In this document: positions 47,447 through 56,001 of the stretch, piece after piece | Position numbering within the stretch: position 1 is the first letter of the stretch | Layout: each line of letters begins with the position of its first letter | NCBI GenBank assembly: GCA_963834725.1 | Contig: CAWICN010000001.1 | Span: 4,588,001-4,652,000, forward strand | DNA length: 64,000 nt | Reading direction: 5' to 3' | Origin: PALSA-693 sp963834725 | Lineage (GTDB): Bacteria; Actinomycetota; Acidimicrobiia; Acidimicrobiales; Palsa-688 | Position numbers and translations under genes: made by a program | Notes under the pieces: generated by a model | Seen by the model: only the letters and a program-made list of their open reading frames with translations | What the model was told of the DNA's origin: nothing | The model's database searches: none

Positions 47447-48844
47447 ATGACGATGCCTCCGCAAAGACGGGAGCGCCATAGCCGGAGACGCGGACGCGCG
47501 GCCGCGGGGATGGTGGCAGTGCTCGCCCTGGTGGCCGGGGCATGCGGTTCGAGCAGCCATTCTTCGTCTTCGTCGCCTGGTGCGACGTCGTCGGGCGGAT
47601 CGCCGACGGGAGGGGCGGCGACGAGCGCTCCGGCTTTCTCCGCACATCCGGCGCCGTCGGGCGGCAATGGCGGGAGCAACGGTCAGATCGGCCTGACCGG
47701 CACCAGCATCGCCGTCGGCAGCCCGATCGCGGCAGGCAACGGTGTGTCCAACGCCCAGATCGGGACGTACCTGGGCGCGAAGGCGTACTACGCCATGGTC
47801 AATGCCAGCGGCGGCATTTACGGGCGCATGCTCAACCTGACCGAGATGAACACCACCTTTGATGCCAATGTGGGGTTGAGCATATTCACCAAGTACATCC
47901 CGTCGATGTTGGCCATGAATGGCACCGAGTCCAATGTGGATGCCGCCGCCTACGATCTGGTCAAGAGCTCAGGGATCCCCTGGGTGGGGCAGTGGTTCGA
48001 TCCTCAGTTCTATGCCTTGCCAAACGCCCTCAGCTTTATTCCCACGCTTCCGTACGGTCAGGCGAGCAACGCGACCTACGCCCTTTATAAAGCCGCCAAC
48101 CCGTCGATATCGAAGGTGGCGATCCTGTGGGTGAACACCTCGGGGATTGCCCCCTTTGTGAAGTCCGATGTCCAGGGTTGGCAGAGCGTCGGCGTTAAAA
48201 CCGTCTACAACGTGGGGGTGAGCGGGACGCTGGCCAACCTCACCCCCTATGTCATCCAGGCCCGGAGCAAAGGTGCGGACGTCGTCGATGCCTTTGCCGA
48301 GGACATCACCGAAGCGGGCCGGCTGGCCCAGGACATGCAGCAGCAGGGGTGGAACCCCACGTTGAAGACCAACTACGCCATTTATGACCCGTCGTGGCAC
48401 AGTTTGGCCGGTGCCGGGGCGGCGAACTGGCAGACCACGCCGACCTTCGCTACCGTTGCCTTTCTGGATAACAGCGTGCTGAAATCGTCCACCGGTGGCT
48501 CCCAGTTCCTGTTTTGGACGCACAAGGTGGCGCCCTCCCAGCCTGTCAACGTGTTCACCGTGCAAGGCTGGGTGCAGGCCGCCTTTTTCGTCCAGGGCCT
48601 CATCGGTGCTGGCCCCGACCTGACCCGGGCCAAGCTGCTCACGGCCCTGAGCAGCGTTCGGAACTTCGATGCTGACGGCATGATACCCACCGTTGCCGTT
48701 CCGACCGCGAAGGGCACTCTGCCCGCCCAGTACTGCGGCAACGTGTTCGAGTCCACGGCCAGCGGCTACAAGCAGGTGCTGCCCAAGACCGGCAACTTCA
48801 TCTGCGTGCCGCAGAAGATCTTCACCTTCAGCACCACACCCTGA
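47447..48844 (+). CDS. branched-chain amino acid-type ABC transporter substrate-binding lipoprotein
   Basis: A 465-residue periplasmic-binding-protein-fold lipoprotein. The signal GMVAVLALVAGACGSS has the lipobox AGAC, with Cys33 as lipid anchor. A Ser/Gly linker (about 34-75) leads to the LivJ-like domain: GAKAYYAMVNASGGIYGRML, SSGIPWVG, SISKVAILWVNTSG and LAQDMQQQGWNP. Such receptors bind amino acids, short amides or aromatic and aliphatic acids. ATG 47447 follows GGGGGAG; the upstream open frame to 46925 has no family similarity. It is the first gene of the importer operon, behind a strong promoter. Confidence 0.9.
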   Translation: MTMPPQRRERHSRRRGRAAAGMVAVLALVAGACGSSSHSSSSSPGATSSGGSPTGGAATSAPAFSAHPAPSGGNGGSNGQIGLTGTSIAVGSPIAAGNGVSNAQIGTYLGAKAYYAMVNASGGIYGRMLNLTEMNTTFDANVGLSIFTKYIPSMLAMNGTESNVDAAAYDLVKSSGIPWVGQWFDPQFYALPNALSFIPTLPYGQASNATYALYKAANPSISKVAILWVNTSGIAPFVKSDVQGWQSVGVKTVYNVGVSGTLANLTPYVIQARSKGADVVDAFAEDITEAGRLAQDMQQQGWNPTLKTNYAIYDPSWHSLAGAGAANWQTTPTFATVAFLDNSVLKSSTGGSQFLFWTHKVAPSQPVNVFTVQGWVQAAFFVQGLIGAGPDLTRAKLLTALSSVRNFDADGMIPTVAVPTAKGTLPAQYCGNVFESTASGYKQVLPKTGNFICVPQKIFTFSTTP

Positions 48845-48852
48845 ATGGGGCC

Positions 48853-50826
48853 GTGGATACCTTCCTCACCTTCCTGATCATCGGGATCGTCACCGGCGCC
48901 ATCTACTCCATCGCGGCGGCGGGCCTGGTGCTCACTTACGCCACCACCCGCATATTCAATCTGGCCCATGGCGCCATCGGCATGGTCATGGCCTACCTGG
49001 CCTTCACCTTCTGGGTGGAGCGGGGCTTGCCGAAATGGGTGGCTTTGGGCCTCTGCGTGCTGGTGATTGCCCCGGCCATCGGGTTGTTCCTTGACCGGGC
49101 GGTGATGCGCTGGCTGGAGAGAACGTCGGTGGCCCAGCGGCTGGTCGTGACCCTAACCATCCTGGTGCTGTGCGAGGGTCTGGCTTCGCTGATCTGGGGC
49201 CGGGGGCAAAGCATCACTCAGGTCATGCCTCCGATTTTCTCCCAGTCGACGTTCACGCCGGTGCACGGCTTGAACGTGACCTACGATCAGCTGGCCACGG
49301 TCATCCTGGCGGCGGTGGTGGCCGGCGGCCTGTGGCTCTTGCTCAAGCGAACGCGGATCGGGACGATGATGCGGGGGGTGGTGGACGACCGCGCCCTGAC
49401 CGAGCTGCACGGGATCAACCCCGGGCGGGTGACATCCCTGTCCTGGGCCATCGGGATCTCGCTGGCCGCCCTGGCCGCTATCCTGCTGGCGCCGGGCGTG
49501 TCCATGGACATCAGCACGCTGAGCCTGCTGGTCGTCTCCGCCTACGGAGCCGCGATCGTGGGTGGGCTCACGAGTCTTCCCTTGACGTTTGTCGGGGCCA
49601 TGATCCTCGGGATCGGCAGCTCGCTGATGGTGGGTTACCTACCGCCGAACAACTTTGACCAGAACATCACGTCAGCGGCGCCGTTCATCTTGTTGTTCGT
49701 CGTGCTGTGGCTGCGCCGGCCGCGCTACGCCGACCAGGAGCGGGTGCAGACGTTCCGGGAGCCCCGACCGCCAGGTGTGCCGGTCATGGTTGCCCTGGCG
49801 GCCGGCCTGCTGGTCGCGGTCATCCTGGTGGCTCCCCAGCTGTCGGCCGTGTACCAGCTGGTGGTCGTCAACGGGATTATCTACGTCGGCGTCCTGCTGA
49901 GCCTGATCCTTCTCACTGGCATGGCCGGACAGGTTTCCCTTGCGCAGTTCAGCTTCCTCGGCTTCGGGGACGTGCTCTTGTCCCACCTCAGCACCGGTGC
50001 CGGTCTCCCGTACTGGGCGGCGGTGATCGTGGCCACCGTGAGCAGCGCGCTGCTGGGTGGGCTGGTGGCGCTGCCGGCCCTGCGGCTGCGAGGCCTGTAC
50101 CTGGCGCTCGCCACCCTGGCCTTTGCCCTGCTGATGGACAACGTGTTCTTTGCCAGTTCGAGGGTCTTCCCCGAGCAGGGCACGGGCATCCCCGTCCCGG
50201 TGCCGAATATCTTCGGTCTGAAGGCGAATACCTATCCATCGATGGCTGCCGTGGCCACCGTCTTCGTTTGTGCCTATGCCATCGGCATCCTGATCCTGCG
50301 GCAGCGAAGCTTCGGTCGGGCCCTCACGGCCATCCGGGATGCGCCAGCGGCGGCCAGTGCCCTCGGGCTCAACGTGGTCCGGACGAAGCTCATCGTCTTC
50401 GCGGTGGCGTCCGGCATGGCCGGCCTGATGGGATGCTTCTACGGAGGCGTCTACCACCAGGCGCTGGCCAGCCAGTTCATTTATCTGAACTCGCTGACCT
50501 TGTTGCTGATCCTCGCCATTCAGGGCATGACCAGCGTCACCGGCGCCTTCGTCGGCGGCCTCTTCTACGCTCTGTTCTACCTGATGATTCCCAACTGGAT
50601 CACCGACCAGAACGTCGTGGGCGCGATACAGCCGCTCGGCATCGGCCTCGCCATCTTTGCTTTGGCCCAGCATCCGGAGGGCGTCATCGCTCAGAACCGG
50701 GCCCAGATCGCGGCGTGGCGCCAGCGCCGCCGCGTCACGCCCGCCGTCGCTGCGCCGGGCCAAGGGGCCGCCGCTGCACCGGCGCCGGTCGAGAGGCCGG
50801 TCGAGTTCGCCGAGCCGGACCCGTGA
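48853..50826 (+). CDS. fused LivH-LivM ABC permease
   Basis: A 657-residue protein that joins the two permease subunits of a branched-chain-type importer. Residues 1-285 are LivH-like (FNLAHGAIGMVMAYLAF; IGTMMRGVVDDRALTELHGIN). After a polar joint (RRPRYADQERVQTFREP, about 287-303), residues 310-620 are LivM-like (GMAGQVSLAQFSFLGFGD; RSFGRALTAIRDAPAAASALGLN with the EAA-type coupling helix). About 14-16 helices are visible. The charged Pro/Ala tail is cytoplasmic. The start is GTG, nine bases after the lipoprotein stop. LivG begins five bases after the stop. Confidence 0.92.
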   Translation: MDTFLTFLIIGIVTGAIYSIAAAGLVLTYATTRIFNLAHGAIGMVMAYLAFTFWVERGLPKWVALGLCVLVIAPAIGLFLDRAVMRWLERTSVAQRLVVTLTILVLCEGLASLIWGRGQSITQVMPPIFSQSTFTPVHGLNVTYDQLATVILAAVVAGGLWLLLKRTRIGTMMRGVVDDRALTELHGINPGRVTSLSWAIGISLAALAAILLAPGVSMDISTLSLLVVSAYGAAIVGGLTSLPLTFVGAMILGIGSSLMVGYLPPNNFDQNITSAAPFILLFVVLWLRRPRYADQERVQTFREPRPPGVPVMVALAAGLLVAVILVAPQLSAVYQLVVVNGIIYVGVLLSLILLTGMAGQVSLAQFSFLGFGDVLLSHLSTGAGLPYWAAVIVATVSSALLGGLVALPALRLRGLYLALATLAFALLMDNVFFASSRVFPEQGTGIPVPVPNIFGLKANTYPSMAAVATVFVCAYAIGILILRQRSFGRALTAIRDAPAAASALGLNVVRTKLIVFAVASGMAGLMGCFYGGVYHQALASQFIYLNSLTLLLILAIQGMTSVTGAFVGGLFYALFYLMIPNWITDQNVVGAIQPLGIGLAIFALAQHPEGVIAQNRAQIAAWRQRRRVTPAVAAPGQGAAAAPAPVERPVEFAEPDP

Positions 50827-50830
50827 GCTG

Positions 50831-51574
50831 ATGTCCGCCCTCCTCAGCACGGTCAAGGTCAGAGTCTCGTTTCGCGGGTTGTTAGCCCTCTCCGACGTGT
50901 CCCTCGAACTGGAGGGCGGCAGCATCTCCGGCCTCATCGGCCCGAATGGGGCCGGCAAGACCACCATGATCGGCGTGCTCAGCGGCCTCACTCGACCACG
51001 AGGGGGCCGGGTCGTCCTCGATGGCAAGGACATCACCCGGCTATCGCCGCATCGCCGGGCCCACTTGGGCATGGCGAGGACATTTCAGCGGCTCGAGCTG
51101 TGGCAATCGATGTCTGTGGAGGAAAATGTCCGGACCGCAGCGGAGTTCGCGTCGTCGTGGCAGCCGCGCTGGGACGTTGCGGCCGCCACCCGTGACGCCA
51201 TACAACTGCTCGGTCTCGAAGACGTCGCCCATCGTGACGTGGGCGAGATGCCGAGTGGGCAGGGGCGTCTGGTGGAAGTCGCTCGAGCCGTGGCGCTCCG
51301 ACCCAAGGTCTTGCTCCTGGACGAGCCCTCTGCTGGTCTGACCGAGGCGGAGTCGCACCAGCTGGGGACGACCCTCTCAACTTTCGTTCGCAGCACGGGC
51401 ACGACCATCCTGCTCGTCGAACACCATGTCGAGCTGGTCGCCGCTATCTGCTCCTACATCTACGTCCTCGACTTCGGCCGCCTGATCGAATCCGGCACGC
51501 CGGACACGGTCCGGGCCAGCCCGGTGGTGCAGGAGGCTTACCTGGGAACGAGGCTCGGTGTCGCGCGTACTTGA
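50831..51574 (+). CDS. ABC transporter ATPase, LivG type
   Basis: A 247-residue ATPase. Walker A is GPNGAGKTT (about 36-44), the Q-loop is in MARTFQRLELW, the signature is EMPSGQGRLVEVARA and Walker B is VLLLDEPSAGL, with the H-loop in VEHHVE. The short TFQ..LW region and the MPSGQ signature are within the variation of LivG proteins. ATG 50831 is chosen because the upstream frame lies inside the permease gene. The 3' end overlaps the LivF-type gene by 17 bases. It powers the fused permease together with LivF. Confidence 0.92.
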   Translation: MSALLSTVKVRVSFRGLLALSDVSLELEGGSISGLIGPNGAGKTTMIGVLSGLTRPRGGRVVLDGKDITRLSPHRRAHLGMARTFQRLELWQSMSVEENVRTAAEFASSWQPRWDVAAATRDAIQLLGLEDVAHRDVGEMPSGQGRLVEVARAVALRPKVLLLDEPSAGLTEAESHQLGTTLSTFVRSTGTTILLVEHHVELVAAICSYIYVLDFGRLIESGTPDTVRASPVVQEAYLGTRLGVART

Positions 51575-52502
51575 CCTTCGGGGCATCGACGCCGCCTACG
51601 GGCCGGTCCACGTGCTGTTCGACCTCAACCTGCCCGTCGCCGAGGGGAAGGTAACCGCGGTGCTCGGGCCGAACGGCGCGGGGAAAACGACGACCCTCAA
51701 GGTCGCCGCCGGACTGCTGGCGCCGCTCGGCGGGACCGTCTTCCTTCGGGGGGAGGACATCACCGGCCGGGCTCCGAGGCTGATCGCCCGCAGCGGCCTC
51801 TGCCTCATACCGGAGGGACGGGGCATCTTCCCGTCGCTCACCGTCCGCGAGAACCTGCTGCTGCAGACGGCCATTTCCGGCAAGAACCGGTCTGACGTCG
51901 AAGAGGTCGCCTACGTGCGCTTCCCGGTCCTCGGGGACCGGCGGAAGCAGGTCGCCGGCACGCTCTCGGGCGGGGAGCAGCACATGCTCGCACTCAGCCG
52001 TGCCCTCACCACCGATCCTGAGGTCATTCTCATCGACGAGATCTCAATGGGGCTGGCACCTATCCTGATCGAGCAGCTCTTCGAGTCCGTGGTGGATTTG
52101 TCCCGGCAGGGGCGAACCATCGTTCTGGTCGAACAGCTGGCCGAGCTGGCCATGGAGATCGCCGACTTCGTGGCGGTTATGTCCAAGGGCCGGGTGGTCA
52201 GCATCGGGCAACCGGGTGACGTGCGCGACGTCCTCGAGAGCGCCTACCTCGGTGGAGAGACCCGCGTGCGGGCCGAGCGCCGGGTCACCGAAGACGGGCG
52301 TGTCTGGCGGACACCCACCGGCACGCTGGGCCACCGGAGCGGATGCCCGATCGTGGCCACCAGGACGGACGCGCAGCCGGTGGCGGCTGCTTCCGGTCTG
52401 GGCGGGTGCCCAATCTGCGCGGTAACCGCAGCACCTGGAACGTCGAATGGGCCAGTGACGTCGAACGAGTCGGCAGTGACGTCGAAAGAATCGCCAGATT
52501 GA
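51558..52502 (+). CDS. ABC transporter ATPase, LivF type, with C-terminal extension
   Basis: A 314-residue ATPase. Walker A is GPNGAGKTT, the signature is LSGGEQHMLALSRA and Walker B is VILIDEISMGLAP, with Ile where Pro is usual after the catalytic Glu. The GRGIFPSLTVRENL segment is diagnostic of LivF. The usual domain ends near residue 235. The last 80 residues are an extension with two Cys-containing motifs, RSGCPI and GGCPIC, and a TSNGPVTSNESAVTSKES tail of short repeats. The extension may bind metal or regulate the ATPase. GTG 51558 overlaps the LivG gene. Confidence 0.9.
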   Translation: MSRVLDLRGIDAAYGPVHVLFDLNLPVAEGKVTAVLGPNGAGKTTTLKVAAGLLAPLGGTVFLRGEDITGRAPRLIARSGLCLIPEGRGIFPSLTVRENLLLQTAISGKNRSDVEEVAYVRFPVLGDRRKQVAGTLSGGEQHMLALSRALTTDPEVILIDEISMGLAPILIEQLFESVVDLSRQGRTIVLVEQLAELAMEIADFVAVMSKGRVVSIGQPGDVRDVLESAYLGGETRVRAERRVTEDGRVWRTPTGTLGHRSGCPIVATRTDAQPVAAASGLGGCPICAVTAAPGTSNGPVTSNESAVTSKESPD

Positions 52503-52518
52503 GGGTGAAGGAGGCACG

Positions 52519-53087
52519 ATGAAAGACGAGCCCCGGGTCGTGAGCGACCGGTTCGCAGAGAAGGTGGCCGTAGTGACCAGCGGCGCATCGGGGATCGGCG
52601 AAGCCATCGTCCGCGGGCTCCTGGCCGAGGGCGCCAGCGTCGTGATCGGCGACGTAAACCGGGAGCGGACGGAGATCCGGGAGAAGGAGTTTGGTGGCAA
52701 TCGCCTCGCAGGGATCATCGCTGATGTGCGGGTGGAGGCCGACGTCGAGGCACTCGTCCGCACGGGCGTCGAGCGTTTCGGCGGGGTCGATCTTGGCTTC
52801 AACGTCGCCGGCCTCGGCCGTGGCGCGCCGATCATCGAGCAGACCGAGGAGGACTGGCGGTTCGTGATTGACGTCTGTCTGACGGGCGTGTTCCTCAGCA
52901 TGAAGCACGAAGCGCGGGCGATGACCCAGAGCGGTGGCGGTGCGATCGTCAATATCTCGACCTGGCCAGCGACGACGCCAGCTACATCTCCGGCGTCAAT
53001 CTGTTCGTTGATGGCGGGTGGGAACAAACAGGCTACCCGGACCTCCGGCCCTACCTGACGGCCATGGCAGGAGCCCGGCAGTCGTGA
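52519..53087 (+). pseudogene. short-chain dehydrogenase pseudogene with internal deletion
   Basis: ATG 52519 opens a normal SDR start: VAVVTSGASGIGEAIV cofactor loop, VIGDVNRE and FNVAGLGRG in place of NNAG, then GGGAIVNIS. At about 52960 it jumps, out of frame, to LASDDASYISGVNLFVDGGW, the family C-terminus, ending at a TGA at 53085. Roughly 80 residues with the catalytic Tyr-x3-Lys are lost, so it is inactive. The unshifted frame gives a 179-residue product ending in WPATTPATSPA. It follows the importer by 16 bases and was probably the last gene of that operon. Confidence 0.82.
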
Positions 53088-53257
53088 CGAGCGCCCCGCG
53101 GCCGTCGACCACCGTTCCGACGATGGCCTTGCCACCGTGGCCGCCGGCGAGGAGGTGAAGACCCGCGTCGACCGGTGAAGTTCGCAGCGACCATTGACGG
53201 CCCGGGGCCAGGGGCGTGCCCTGGTGCGAGACTCGGGATCAGCCTCCAAGCTCGACC

Positions 53258-54034
53258 TTAGGTCGTCGAGCGGGCCCGGCGTCTGACGTTGTCCATGACG
53301 TCGGTGTAGAAACCGCTGATGTGGTTGACGACCGCCTGGGCCGCGGCCCCATCGTTGCCTTCCTCGATAACGCGAACGATGCCTTCGTGTTCAGTGATGA
53401 GCCGGTCACGGGTGGACTTCCAATCTCGGAGTCTGGCAAAGCTCTTCACCATCTCCTCCTGAATGGCGCCGCGGATCGCCTCCATCAGGACCGGCAATAG
53501 GGCGTTGTGGGAGATGGATGCCAACTGGACATGAAAGTCGGTGTCAAGCTCGTTGAATTCAAATGCCGTTTCAGTCGTGGGCATTTTTTGCAGGATGTGG
53601 TGGAGGCGTTCGATCTCGCCCGGCTCGGCACGCAGTGCCGCACACCGAGCGGCCTCGGCTTCCAGGGCGCTTCGGACCTCTACGATGTCCGAGGTTGGTA
53701 TTCGAAGGAGCCCCACATGCATTCGCAAGGCGCTCTGGAGTCCCATGCGCGCCCCGTCAGAGACGACCGACCCGGCGCTTGGTCCGCTTCCCCTTCGAGC
53801 GACGAGCACGCCGAAGGTCTCCAGGACGCGGAGGGCTTCACGCACGGACGCTCTGCTCACACCAAAGAGCGTGGCCAGCTCCCGCTCAGGGGGCAATCTG
53901 CCGCCAACCTGGATGCTGCCGTCCATAATCCCCTGTTCGACCTGCAGGAGTATTTGTTCGAAGGCGCGGCGCTGCTCCAACGAGCGAAACGGCAGGTCGG
54001 TCCGGCTCGACAGGTCAGTGCGGCTAAGGTTCAC
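53258..54034 (-). CDS. GntR-family (FadR/FCD subfamily) transcriptional regulator
   Basis: About 258 residues. The winged helix (about 18-85) has RRAFEQILLQVEQGIMDGSIQVGGRLPPERELATLFGVSRASVREALRVLE, the classic GntR motif. The FCD effector domain has Asp/His positions in DTDFHVQLA, ITEHEGIV and VVNHISGFYTD that usually bind a metal and carboxylate effector. GTG 54034 or 54037 is the likely start; no ribosome site is visible, and TACAGT lies just upstream, so a leaderless message is possible. It is divergent from the second LLM gene. It is the prime candidate to bind the TGGT-N3-ACCA sites at 44851 and 47293. Confidence 0.9.
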   Translation of the reverse strand: MNLSRTDLSSRTDLPFRSLEQRRAFEQILLQVEQGIMDGSIQVGGRLPPERELATLFGVSRASVREALRVLETFGVLVARRGSGPSAGSVVSDGARMGLQSALRMHVGLLRIPTSDIVEVRSALEAEAARCAALRAEPGEIERLHHILQKMPTTETAFEFNELDTDFHVQLASISHNALLPVLMEAIRGAIQEEMVKSFARLRDWKSTRDRLITEHEGIVRVIEEGNDGAAAQAVVNHISGFYTDVMDNVRRRARSTT

Positions 54035-54129
54035 CACGATTACTGTACACGTTCGGTATGGACGCCCGATCTCTGAAGCTGCCTTTAGAAGTGATACGTC
54101 CCTGGCGTCCTTTAGGTCTGACCTCAGTC

Positions 54130-54169
54130 TGTGCGGACCATTGGACAACCGGGACGAAAGGTGTATCCT
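54130..54169 (+). promoter_or_regulatory. promoter of the second LLM monooxygenase gene with a half-operator
   Basis: TTGGAC (54141-54146), a 17-base spacer and TATCCT (54164-54169) form a good promoter 47 bases before the ATG. Directly upstream, TGTGCGGACCA (54130-54140) read on the minus strand is TGGTCCGCACA, matching the first seven bases of the operator at 47293 but not the full palindrome. Confidence 0.55.
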
Positions 54170-54216
54170 TACCTCCTGGGTGACACCGGCATTGCCCGCG
54201 GAGAACTCGGAGGGAA

Positions 54217-55449
54217 ATGATGCAGACAGGCGTTGCGCTCTTCGCGCAGAACTACACGGACTGGGAACGCCACGATCGAGGGGACTGGGCCGCGGACCCG
54301 AAGATCCCCGACAGCGCCATCTTTCAGGAGGAGATCGTGATCGGCGATCTCGTCGAGCCGCTGGGTTTCGACTCCATGTGGACGGTCGAACATCATTTCA
54401 CCCCGTACACGATGGACACCAACACGCTCCAGTTCCTCACGTTCTTCGCGGGTCGCACGAAACGGATCGATTTCGGGACCATGGTGGTGGTCCTGCCGTG
54501 GCACGATCCGATTCGGGTCGCCGAGGAAGCGAGCATGCTCGCCCACTTCCTGCAGGGACGCAAGCTCACGCTCGGCTTCGGGCGCGGCGCGGCCAAGGTC
54601 GAGTTCGACGGCTTGCGTATCGACATGAATTCCTCCCGGGAGCGGTTCCTAGAAGCCCTGGAGGTCGTACGCAAGGCGCTCAGCAGCAAGCGCTTCTCAC
54701 ATGAGGGCAAGTACTTCCAGATCCCGGATCTCACCCTTCGTCCGCAACCACCCATGGACCTGCTGCCCGACATGCACATGGCCTGGGGAAGCCCTTCGTC
54801 CGTGGCGGTCGCAGCCGACAACGGGCTGAAGCCGCTCGTCATCCCGCAGAAGGAGTGGTCGACACATGTCGACGAGATGCGGGAATACAACCGCATCATG
54901 CTGTCGAAGGGCTTCGATCCGGGGCAGCCAACCGTCCTCCTCGCCGTTTATGTCGACGAGGACGCCGGCCGAGCCCAGGAGCTCGGACATCTGTACGCCC
55001 TCGAGTACGCCGACAGCGCCCGCCGGCACTACCGGATCGACGATCCCAGCCATCTCGCCGGGGTGCAGGGATACGAGCACTACAGTGAGACGGCCAGGAA
55101 GTTCGCCGAGGCTCATCCCGAAGCCGAAGATCGCCGGAAGCGGATGCAGGAGATGGCCAAGACCGTTGATCTGAAGAAGCTCTCAACCGAAGAGCTCTTC
55201 GGCGTCTTCGTCAACTCGCACGTGTGGGGGACGCCCGACCAGGTGACCGAGCAGCTCAAGGACCGGCTCCGCGGAGTCGGCGCGCAGCAGTTCGTCGGGG
55301 TCTTCAAGTTCGGGTCGATGTCGCTCAGGGAGGCCGAATCGAGCCTGCGCCTCTTCGCTCGCTCCGTGCTCCCGGAGATCCACGCGATGTCCATTCCGGC
55401 GCCGGTACTGCCGGAGCCGGCTGCCGTGCCTTCCGCTGTGTCCTCCTAG
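54217..55449 (+). CDS. luciferase-like flavin monooxygenase (LLM family), copy 2
   Basis: A 410-residue paralogue of the gene at 43577. It shares LVEPLGFDSMWTVEHHFTPYTM, GTMVVVLPWHDPIRVAEEA, LGFGRGAAKVEFDG, AWGSPSSVA, LKPLVIPQ, GYEHY and GVFKFGSMS. It has an extra acidic/basic stretch (EAHPEAEDRRKRMQEM) before the C-terminal part. It should use a reduced flavin (FMN or F420). ATG 54217 and ATG 54220 are both possible after GGAGG; the second gives better spacing. It is divergent from the GntR regulator and 120 bases upstream of the B12-subunit gene, so it may head the mutase operon. Confidence 0.9.
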   Translation: MMQTGVALFAQNYTDWERHDRGDWAADPKIPDSAIFQEEIVIGDLVEPLGFDSMWTVEHHFTPYTMDTNTLQFLTFFAGRTKRIDFGTMVVVLPWHDPIRVAEEASMLAHFLQGRKLTLGFGRGAAKVEFDGLRIDMNSSRERFLEALEVVRKALSSKRFSHEGKYFQIPDLTLRPQPPMDLLPDMHMAWGSPSSVAVAADNGLKPLVIPQKEWSTHVDEMREYNRIMLSKGFDPGQPTVLLAVYVDEDAGRAQELGHLYALEYADSARRHYRIDDPSHLAGVQGYEHYSETARKFAEAHPEAEDRRKRMQEMAKTVDLKKLSTEELFGVFVNSHVWGTPDQVTEQLKDRLRGVGAQQFVGVFKFGSMSLREAESSLRLFARSVLPEIHAMSIPAPVLPEPAAVPSAVSS

Positions 55450-55569
55450 AGGCGATTCGCCCGTGGCCCAGACCCCTACTCCACAAAGCCGGATTTGCGA
55501 CCTGGTGGGCGGCCCACCAGAGCAGGCGCGCCCAACCCGCTGGCGGCCTCCGATCCGGACAAAACGGCC

Positions 55570-56001
55570 GTGACGAACGAGCCCGAGAGCGGGCCGCCGA
55601 TACGGGTCCTGCTGGCCAAGGCCGGTCTGGACGGGCATGACCGCGGCGTCAAGGTGGTGGCCCGGACTCTGCGAGATGCGGGCATGGAGGTGATCTATTC
55701 AGGCTTGCACCGCTCACCAGAAGAGGTGGTGGCCATGGCGATCGAGGAGGATGTCGACGTGATAGGCGTCAGCCTCCTCTCGGGCGCCCATATGACGCTG
55801 TTTCCGGAGATCACCCGGCTGCTGCAGGAGAAGGGGGTCTTCGACCGGTACATCCTGGTCGGGGGCGGGGTCATGCCGGATGAGGACGTCGAGGCGTTGA
55901 AAGAGCTCGGTGTGGGCGAGATCCTCGGCCAGGACACCCCTCCCGAGGAAGTGACGAAATGTATAAGGACGTTGGTTGCCGAGCGGGGGTCACGCTACTG
56001 A
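55570..56001 (+). CDS. cobalamin-binding subunit of an acyl-CoA mutase
   Basis: A 143-residue B12-binding Rossmann domain. DGHDRG (21-26) is the DxHxxG base-off/His-on motif; VIGVSLLSGAHM and ILVGGGVMPDEDV are the other cofactor loops. Length and sequence match the separate small subunits of mutases such as the archaeal-type methylmalonyl-CoA, isobutyryl-CoA and hydroxyisobutyryl-CoA enzymes. GTG 55570 is chosen because family similarity starts at PPIRVLLAKAGLDGH. Its TGA overlaps the next ATG (TGATG). The large subunit is encoded at 58476. Confidence 0.9.
   Translation: MTNEPESGPPIRVLLAKAGLDGHDRGVKVVARTLRDAGMEVIYSGLHRSPEEVVAMAIEEDVDVIGVSLLSGAHMTLFPEITRLLQEKGVFDRYILVGGGVMPDEDVEALKELGVGEILGQDTPPEEVTKCIRTLVAERGSRY

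Noticed and set aside
47334..47645. Minus-strand frames over the start of the importer lipoprotein
   Set aside because: The lipoprotein signal and lipobox on the plus strand are clear; the antisense frames have no features.
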